Source: Saccharina japonica (Eukaryota; Sar; Phaeophyceae; Laminariales; Laminariaceae). From it: a stretch of 64,000 bases of DNA. The notes under the pieces are model-generated. The model did not search any database, had not been told where the DNA came from, and saw only the letters and a list, made by a program, of their open reading frames with translations. Every line of letters begins with the position of its first letter. The stretch's first letter is position 1. Location: positions 204,534 to 268,533 of the forward strand of contig MEHQ01003606.1 of NCBI GenBank assembly GCA_008828725.1, read 5' to 3'. The translations under genes were made by a program, and so were the position numbers. Positions 51,487 through 62,200 of this stretch are shown piece by piece.

Positions 51487-54247
51487 GAGCTTTTCAATGT
51501 TCGCTTCGGTTTGTAGAGGGATGTCATGTTCCTTTTTCTCCATGGCTTTGGCTTCTTGGGCATAACTCCCGGAAACACGAGATCGTAAATGGATGTGGCT
51601 GTTGTCTGTCGCGTGTTGCACGAGAAAAAAACGTTTGTATGCTTCTTGGGTATCCCTGCCGTATTTTAGACACATGAGCGTAGATGGATATGGCAGTTGT
51701 ACGTCGTGTGTTGAACTGGTAGTAAACGTTTTTTATATTTTGATTGTTGTGTCGATTTTCGTAGATGGATGTTGCGGTTGTCTGTCGTGTGTCGCACGGG
51801 AATTTGTTTTTGTTTTATCCCACGGTATTGCGGTGGGGTGGTATATTGTGATAAGACTGGGTGAGACACAGAGTATCCCCTTGCAGGTTTGTCTATTAAG
51901 CATCCTTGGTGTTACTCACTTTCCGTAGAGTCAAGCGTAGAAGAGAAGCAGCTTATATTAATCCCCGGGCTTCAAGTATGGCCCACAGATATTATAAATA
52001 CCCCGAATACCGAATACGAATGCCATCCAAGTTATACGAAAACGGACCAATTACCTATGCAGAGGTAATTACCGGCCTTCCTAGCCCATACCATTACAAT
52101 ATTCTGTTCGTGGCGGTTGTCCGGCGTGTGTTGCACGGGAAAACGCTTTTTATATTTTAATTGTTTTGTCGATTTCCCGATTTGTTAAGCGGTTGACTAT
52201 CGTGTGCAGCACGGGAAATCGTTTTCGTTTTATTTGGTAGTAGCGGTTGAGTGGAATATTCCATTCGTGGCATTCGTGGATTTTTCATGGCTTTGGCTTC
52301 TTGGGCACCATTGCCGGACACGAGAGCGTAGATGGATGTGGCGTTGGTCTAGCGTGTGTTGCATGGTGTTGCATGGTGTTGCACGGAAAAACACCCTACA
52401 TTTTGATGTTATGTGCTTTTTTACATGGATGGGTTGGGCTTCTTTCGCGTCACTCCTTTAGTTGTCTGTCGTGCGTTGTGGGAAAGTGGCTTGGGTATAC
52501 CATATTTTAGAGTCCGTCGATTTTATTCCATGGTTTGGCTTTGCTTGCCTCATTGCGATGCTTTGTGTGTTTTCTTGCTGGAGAGTGTGCCTTTGATTGG
52601 GGCTCATTTATTGCGTCAGGGATCAATAATCGACAATATTTTAACGGGACTTCTTTTGATGTTATGGGCCTTTTTTGCATCATTCATTACGTCAGGAATC
52701 AACAATACAAACTGGGTCTCTTCAACGGTCCCTTGGCATCGTAAACTTGAGCCTTAGCCTCTCGGCCCCTTGGCATCGTAAACTACCTGATGTATTGCGG
52801 GCCTTATTCCTTCTTCGCTTCGCGGACGGCCTGGGCCGATGGCGAAGCCCCCTTGTACACTATTAATATATTAATATGTGTACCCGTCTATCACATACCA
52901 GGTACCTGCTATAATAATACTACACAGCCGGTCGCCCCGGTGGGCTAGCAGGTAACCACGAAGCCTATCAAGAGTCAAGATCGTGAGTTCGAGCCCCGCC
53001 GAGTCCATGCTCGTAGGGACTTTTTATCGCAAAAAAATATCTTGACTAGCTGAAAGCGCGAGAGCGTGAGGTAGCAAAATTCGATGAAGATCGACGAGCG
53101 TTGGGAAGGCTGAACCCCCTGCGCGATAAAAATCAAGGCAAGAACCGTAGTGGGGGAGAAGGGAGAGGAGCCTACTTTGTGACCCCCGGATCTAAGTTAC
53201 GACTAGGGAGGGAGAAAGGCAGAAGTGCGAAGATAATAACCGGGATGGAAAGAAAAAAGAAAGAAAAAGACTACGTACCAGTACGATATTTCACGGAGCA
53301 TACGAGAGGCGGCGAATAAAATCAAAGTGTCGATAAAAAGTTCCCCGTACAATCCTCCCACCATAAATCATTGAAATAACCGGACGGAGTCATTAGATCC
53401 TCTCTGAGAGTCTCTGTCCTACATATATATGATATAATATGTATGTTTTATATTTGTCCTATCTTGATCACCACGGACTGTATCTTAGGCGACAACTAAT
53501 GATATTTATAATAACCCTCCGACAGTGTCCACAAGACACGAGACATCACGCAGTAAGTATTATTACGGGGGAGCATAGTAAACACTATTAGTAGTAATAC
53601 TAGTAATACTATAGTAAGTACGACCTACCGTACAGACAAAAGCCTATATATTTCTCTTTTTTTACTAACAATATTTGGTCATATTTATTATGGTCCTCCG
53701 TAATAATCGTATCATTCATATCAATAGTAATACTATAAATAGTCAGATAACTATCAATAACGAACCTATAAAATATCATACCATACCATTCTAATTATAA
53801 TTATAATACGCGCATACACTAAAAAAGCCGTACCCCGGATTGAATGCGAGTTTCTAATTCCGACGACGCCAAAGGCCAAAGTGACACATTTTCATAGTTC
53901 AAGTGTACTCGTCGTATTTATGTATATATTATTATGTACAACGATAGTGTCGTACGGACCGCTTTTGAGTAACCTGTTTTGTCCGACGTATCATATACTG
54001 TATATGTACATTATGTATATTTATCATACGCTCCCGACGAAGGCAAATAAGTCGCCGTAGCGACCGTTTCAAATGTCCGATATATTACGTAAGCACTAAG
54101 CGAGTTCCTAGCGACAGTAACCGTACCAGTACTATATTTTCTAGTGGTCTCCGTTTATTTTCTTCTTCGACGGTTTTTCGGTTGACACACACGCTGCACG
54201 CTGTACGTAGGAGGGCAAACACACTATTACTACTACTACTGCTGCTG

Positions 54248-54324
<77 letters not shown>

Positions 54325-56116
54325 GCTAATAATAATACTGCTAATAGTACTACAGCACTACTGTATCTGTACTTATTTAGACTGTGCATTATCATTTAAA
54401 CACATACCAGGTATTCATATACTCGAAGTACGAAGTATACTATACAGTCAGTGCAGGACACTGAATAAGAAACAGGAAAGCTGGCCCAGGCTGGGTTTCT
54501 TATTTGAGAGAGGGTGCTTTCTACACTTATTTCAATATCACGACTCTCGAATTTATTATTTTCCTCTAAATGTCAGCCTGGCTTTCTTGTTAGCCTGTTT
54601 CTTATTCCAGTAGGTGTCCTGTACTACTATTAATATTACTACTGTACTGCTGTATATACAGTGTGCCAGAACTCTGCTTATAAACAAAAATAAACTGGTC
54701 CCGCTTGGCAGCCTCATCCCACCCGGACCACCTGACTGAGCCCTCTCATTATCATTTGCCAGATTATTATTTGTTTTCCTTTTTCTTTCCATCCCATTTA
54801 CTATCTTCGCCCTTCCTTCCTCTCTCCTTCCTAGTACTAACTCAGATCCGGGGTCACAAAGTAGGCTTTTCTCCCTCCTCCCCCACTACGGTTCTTGCCT
54901 TGCATTTTTATCGCGAGGATATTTCAGCACTTTCTTCCCTCGTCAACTCTCGTCGAATTGTGCTTACCCACGCTATAACATGCGCTCTCGACAGTTAGTT
55001 AGTGTCATTTTGAGAATAAAAATCTCCATACACGCGAAGACTCGAACCCTCGACCTTCAACCTAACAGGCTTTCGTGGTAACCTGTTAGACCACCGGGGT
55101 GACCGGCCACTAACCGTCGGTACAGCCGACTCAAAGTCCTGACCCCAAAACATAGAATACATACCTAAACACAAATAGCCGCATACCTGGTACCTGGTAC
55201 GAAATATTGCTACGTACAGCAGTGGCGCAGAACAAAAATAAATGTATCTGTTTCGCGTGGGTTGAGGGTTTTTGGCGGCCCTTGCCGCGGCTAATTATTT
55301 TCCAGGGTCATTTCGGAGGGCTCATATTTTAGGTCCGGGTCGGGTCGGGTCGGGTCGGGCCGGCGTTGTTGTTGTATGATTGTATGAGGGTGTCAAGTGC
55401 CAAGGGGGTACAGCGTGTTTGCAAAATACACTTCACCCAGATGATGTAATAAATAGAAGCATGTATGTATGTAAAAGTATTATATGTGTAGGCACGGCTT
55501 GTGTCCTCCCACATCGGGTCACCAAGTATATATCATATGTTGAAAAATTGAGATATATGTGTACCTGGTATGTCAGATAGGATAAACTACTATTAATACT
55601 ACTGTTGTCGTCATGTATAATACATACTGCTTGTAATATACGACGAGTACTAATAGCATACAAATAATATGTACCAGGTATGCATACTGCTATGGGTAAT
55701 TGCCTGGTCAGTAGTATAGCCTAACATGTGTGCAGCAATTCAAATCCATCCCGCCACTGCTTGCTGTGTCTACTGCTGTCTGTGCTGTGTGTACTGTGTG
55801 TACTGTGTGGATATCCCATTCGGCATCCGTTATGATTTATGATACTCATCAATGACAATGAGATAGATGTTCATCCTTGACTTACAGGAATGATGTTGCC
55901 CCAGCAGGCTATTTAATACCGGTAAGTTTCTTACGTGGGAACTGGTGCACTCTACACTACACTACTGTACTACTATATACTACTGCTACTACCTCCACTA
56001 CTACCACTACTGATACGGGGGGGCACAGTAAATAGGATCAAATATTGTGAGTAAAAATAGGTATATATCTAGGCTCCTCCTGTGTCTACCGTAGGTCCTA
56101 TTCACTACAGCCCCCC

Positions 56117-56202
<86 letters not shown>

Positions 56203-59200
56203 GCTACTACTGCTACTACTGCTACTACTGCTACTACTGCTACTACTACTACTACTACTATGCAATATGACGGTTTCCGAATCACAGTTTTACGGGGGAG
56301 CATAGTAAACAGGACCTACGGTTTGCACAAAAGCCTTTATATTTCCCTATTTTTATCAACAATATATGGTTCTATTTACTAGTGTTTACTATGGTCCTCC
56401 GTAATAGTGGTAGTAGTAGTAGTATCCACGTTCTTGGTATATACTGTATGAATATATGTACTGCATGTACTGCATAAAAACAAAAGCGGCCATCGATCGA
56501 TGCTGATTCCTTCCTGCGTACTATCCTACTAATATTAATATTTAATATATGCACCGGTTCGAGGCGTGTCGAGGAGGGAAGAGAGAGAAGAAAGGGCTGA
56601 GCCCTTCTCGCGATAAAAATGTAACAAAAAGCAAGGCACGTATATATGACACCACACTGCTGTGGTGGGGAGGGGGGAGAAGACCCTAGCCTAGCCTAGC
56701 CTGCTATGTATGTATGTATGTATGTATGTATGTATGTATGTATATGACCCCGGATCTGAGTTACGACTATTACAGGGGGCTATAGTAAATACTAGTATTA
56801 CGACTAAATAGGACCTATGGTACACACAAAAGCCTATATATGTCCCTATTTTTACTAACAATATTGGGTCCTGTTTACTATGCCCCCCCTCGTAATAGTA
56901 ATAGGAGGAAGCAGGAGCAAGAAGGGCGAAGCCAATGAACGGGCGTGGGAAAAAAAAACGGTGCTCGTACTTTATGTTTATAGTCTTCAGTCGATATGCT
57001 ACTAAGAACCAGGTACCAGATGCCCGGTATAGAGTTGTGGTGCAGCCTACGACGCCACTTTAATACAACACGCTGGTATTTTTCTGGTGTACATCGCTGG
57101 TCGATTCAATCAGTTGGTTGTTGAAGTGTGCTGCACTGCTACCATGCATCCACTATAGATACTCATATCATACACTACCACACTACTGCACTATCAATAC
57201 GAGTACTACTACATACTACATAATAGTAAGTCAACTTTGTCAGAGTGGCGAAATCACCTCTGGGCATGGTGAATGCGGTTGGTGTTGTTGTTGTTGTTCA
57301 TGATGCCGTCCTTGTTGCTGTTGTTGGGGAAGGTCTTCATGCACAGGCGGCGCAGCAAGCGTGGCAGTGGCAGTAGTAGTAGCATCATCTGAATCAATGC
57401 CACCAAGAAGAGGTTTCGGTATTTCTATGTCTTCGCTTGATGCGCCTAGCCACCTGTCTTTGATGGCCCTCACCGACGAAGGAAGAAGCGCCCACCTGCA
57501 GTGTCATACACAAAGTACAAGCCATGTACAGATCATCATGCACAGACAGGTCGTACGAAAATACTTCAAAGTATCTGGTTTTTGTTGGCATGAATGAGTC
57601 TATTTATCTACTGTATGATCATGTCATCATGCGTGTCATGGAATATGAAACAGCCGATTTTCCTAATTGAGAATTGCCTTTCCGATGAGAATGAAAATCG
57701 ATTTTAGTACTTTGTTATCGTTTAAGAGTTGTATTTCGCTCACGATCAAAATTTAACCTAGAAAATATGTTCCTCGATGGTAGGTATCGATCCACGAAAA
57801 AAAAAATGAAATCGGCCTTGACAGGCTCGAAAAATCAAGGATTAAAGGGAATTTGCATTTATGAGCGAGGTCCCTCGCCCATAAATACAGATTTTCTGGG
57901 ATCCTCGATATCTTGAGACTGCCGATGCCGATTTCGTTTTTTTTTCGTTATCTACGGGTGTCACAACTGACAATAGTTTACAGTGAAAAAAAACACTGTT
58001 CGGGAAGTACATCTCTTACAATTCAAAACCCAATATTTTCGATTTTCATTCTCATCGGAAAGGCAATTCTCAATTAGGAAAATCGGCTGCTATGAGGTTT
58101 GATGGCAGTCAGACGAAACGAAAACAAGTACTTGCCGCTCGGATTCCAGCATGCTGTACAGCAGTATTTTACAGCAAGTCAGCATCTTCTATCATACAGT
58201 AAGGCAAGACACCAACTGAACCAGACAACAACACACAGCGAGCATGGGTATAGCGGTCTAGCCTATATGCGATCGAAGTATTTCACTCAGCTAGCAAATA
58301 TGAGCTTGGACGAAATCCTCGAGCTCACAGCTGTTGTTTTTTTTTATTTTGTTTTTAATATATACCAGGTATACCGTAGTCGATGCCTCTATACCAGGAA
58401 CACGTTGATATATTATTTGTTATACGAATAGTAGTTTTCATACAGTTACATCTAGCTTTATTATTCTGTTCGCCATCTGACAATGAGCAGCGCTCATATT
58501 TCGCTTTTTCCTTATTCCAAGCATACCTCATACATACCATCCACACTCGTACATTTTTTATTTGTTCGGTTGATTATTTTCCCCCCATCCCATTTATTTT
58601 CTTCGCCCTTCCTTCCTCTCTCCTTCATAGCTTCACAGTTCATAGCCGTAACTCAGAACCGGGGTCACAAAGTGGGCGCTTCTCCCTCCTCCCTACTACG
58701 GTTCGTGCCTTGCATTTTTATCGCGAGAGGACTTCAGCCCTTTCTTTCGCTGGTGGAGTCCTATGAGTCCTATGAGTCGCATCGAATGACTAGAAATCCA
58801 ATGACTTGAAACATGGAAGGTGCTTTCAATCAGACCTGGATACTTGCCAAAATGATACCAATAATAACGCAGTCCCGCTTTTGAATGAATCTACTGAGAC
58901 TCCTACAACCTATAACCAAAGCTTCACGAATCATCAATCGAATCAAAACCTGAAAAGGGATAGCCCACATAGGTGTGATATATTCAAAAGGTTTTGGGTG
59001 TCTTGTTGTGCTACATAGTACAGTACATATATATAATAGTCGGTCGCCCCGATGGTCTAGTGGGACCCTCGAATGCTACTATTAATAAGAGCTTTTTCTG
59101 GGGTTCGAACCTCACGTAGGTCGGACTTTTGACTTTGTTTGCAAAAATGAATAAAAAACGGAATCAACTGCTGAGAGCGCCTACAGCAGTACCGGCCCGG

Positions 59201-62200
59201 TCATAAGAAAGGAACTCACAAAGAAAGTCAGCCTGAGAAATTGAAAACATGAATAAAGCTCTCAGCGTAGTCACTAGTGAGTGCATAAGCTGTAAGAAAG
59301 CGACCCCTTCCTGTGCCTGGCCTGGGCCCAAGCCACCATTCGTTGTACAGTACTACGGAAAACGTCGTCTCGGGGACTAACATAAGAAAGAAAGCGCAAC
59401 ATAAGAAAGTGTGCTTTCGCGCGCGCCCACAATAAGAAAGTCAGCCTGAGCCTGATTGAAGGTTTCTTATGAGAGGGCCGGTACTGTATTAAAACTATCA
59501 TGGGTAGGCACAATTCGATGCAAGTCGACGAGGGAAGAAAGGGCTGGAGTCTTCTCGCTATAAAAATGCAAGGCAAGAACCGAAGTGGGGGAGGAGGGAG
59601 GAGAGCCTACTCTGTGACCCCGGATCTGAGTTACGACTAGGAAGGAGAGAGACAAGGAGGGCGCAGATAATACATGGGAGATGATTAAAAAACATACCTG
59701 GTACTTTTTACAGAATACAGTACAAGACACCTACTAATAAGAAACAGGAAATCTGGTCCAGGCTGGATTACTTATTTGAGAGAGGGTGTTTTCTACACTG
59801 ATTTCAAGATAACGACTCCCGAATTTCTTATTTTTCCTTTAAATTTAAGCCTGACTTTCTTATTAGCCTGTTTGTTATCAGGTGTCCTGTACTGCTGTAT
59901 ACATGATAGCTTTTGAAAACATAATAACATCAGCCCCGGGCTTCGGAACAGTCTTTTGTCGACACCCCACATCAAAAATGGTCAGGATGGAAAACAAACC
60001 GGAGGCCACATCAAAAATGGTCAGAACGGAAAACAAACCGGAGCCTCCGGTTTGTTTTCCGTTCTGACCATTTTTGATGTGGCCTCCGGTTTGTTTTCCG
60101 TTCTGACCATTTTTGATGTGGGGTGTCGACAAAAGACTGTTCCGGGCGCCCCTGGCTGATGTGGTATATAAGATGTCCTACGAGTAGAAACTCATCAAAT
60201 AATTTGCATATACATATTAATATAATACTCGTACCTGGTATGTATGTTATTATACACATATATATGGCAGGAGCGCCAACCACGACATCATCCCAAAGGG
60301 AAAATAATCATCACGAAGGAAAAACAAAAAAAGGTGAAAGTTTTACGAGTTAGTTTTTTTTCCCATCCCATTGTGTATATTCGCCCTTCTTTCTCCTCCT
60401 CCCTCCCTATGATACGGGTTGTCGTAACTCAGATCCCGGGTCACATGGTCGGCTTTCCCCCCCCCCATCACTACGCTAGGAGCGCGTACCACGCCACCTA
60501 CCTACTGGTACCGTATAGCCGGCATATACCACACACCATACACATACTGCTGCAGCAACAAGCAGAAGTGACTGCTATTCATAATTCAACATTCAGTAAC
60601 TCTGCTACGTGTAGCTTGTAGTATAAATAGTACTTGAATGTTGAATCTTGAATCTGCTTGCATACGAGTAAGCTCAGGGCCAATTGGGGCGTGTACTTCG
60701 TAATGACGATGACAAATATGACAAAAACATGTGCACCACGGCATATCGGTAACAACATGGCCATTGTGACAAAAGGTGAAAAAATGACGATGCAACGCGT
60801 CACACATACGTATATACCGTTGGATAAACGTGGTACAAATTACCTGGTATAGACTTCTATCGATATTGAATTTTCAACGGTCAAACGAAGGTATCCGATC
60901 CACCAATCCATGTATGCTAACATGATACCATTATAACATGATAACCATGGGGTATCAAATGTACAGCGTACAACAGAGAACAAGAGCGGTATCGGGGAGT
61001 CTTTCTCAAGGTTTACTGGACTGCTCGTAAACAACAAACACACATTAAACAAGATACTGATCAGACAAAATGAACCATTATTTTTTTGTCCATCCCATTT
61101 AATTATCTTGGCCCTTCTTTTTTCTCTCCCTCTTTAGTCGTAACTCAGATCCGGGGTCACTAAGTAGGCTCTTCCCCCCCCTCACTACGGTACGTGCCTT
61201 GTATTTTTATCGCGAGACGATTTCAGTACTTTCGTCCCTCGTCGACTTGCGTCGGATTCCGTCTACCCACGCCACGAAGGCGCTCTCAGCAATTTGTTCC
61301 TTTTTTATTTTTTCAAATAAAGTAAAAATCTCACCACGGTGGGATTCGAACTTGGGTACCAATGCTAGTAGCCTTTGAAGCTGACCACTATAATAGTCTA
61401 CCGGGGGACCATAGTAATTGTTGAGTACAGTACCAGTATCCAGTATACATGTACGAAATAAGTACGACTGAGTGTGAAGCGTGTGACCGTGAAGGTAGCA
61501 TGTATCCTACATATATGTGTATCATTGTTATCACATGTATCCTACATAATATGTATGTATGTATGTATGTATCATATACCAATGTCCCGAAATACAAACA
61601 CCGTTTAAATTAACTACGAAAATGTAAGCGGTCGTTCTATTTCGGGAGATAGTCGTATGTCATACTGGTACTAAGTACCTTATATTATGGTACTGGTATG
61701 ATGGACGGAACCTACGTACGTACAGTGACGTAAATCAGGGCAGAACACTCATTCATGGGGGCTGCATGCATTACCTGCATGCAGCACTACTTACCTTAAT
61801 GCAGCACTTCTTATCTTAAGAAGCGAGCGGAAGAAGCGCATGCCTGAGTGCACGACAACATTCCTGAGCATACCAGGTATAGCCTAACTAAGCATGTGGG
61901 AGGTTCCTGACTTGAAGGAGCGCTATTCCCCACACAAAAACTGACTAAAATACCTGGTAGCTGGTAGCTGACTTTATTCGACGGAAGTGCAAGTTCAACC
62001 AGCAGAGGAATAATTCGATTTGGCCTACAGATACTACATACCAGTTCATACAGCAGTACAGTAGTACAACGATATTGGGCGGACCCTCACCCAGTTACAG
62101 TTAGTTATAATGAGCCTGCCTGCACATACGGCCAGTCCAAAAATGTTTCGGCCCAAAAATGCTCGTACCTCCCCCACGATACATGGCAGCATAACAGTCT

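Larger units (their letters stand above)
46349..57257. other. 10.9-kb repeat-rich interval, modelled as one intron of the disordered-protein gene
   Basis: No coding exon was recognised on either strand. It contains SINE copies (50452, 52931, 54776, 56555), five small inverted-repeat transposons, triplet microsatellites and degenerate tandem repeats. A 150-bp segment with CAGGATCGGTCCTGGAATTC is duplicated at about 47105-47255 and 47420-47565. An independent small gene hidden here cannot be excluded. Confidence 0.6.
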
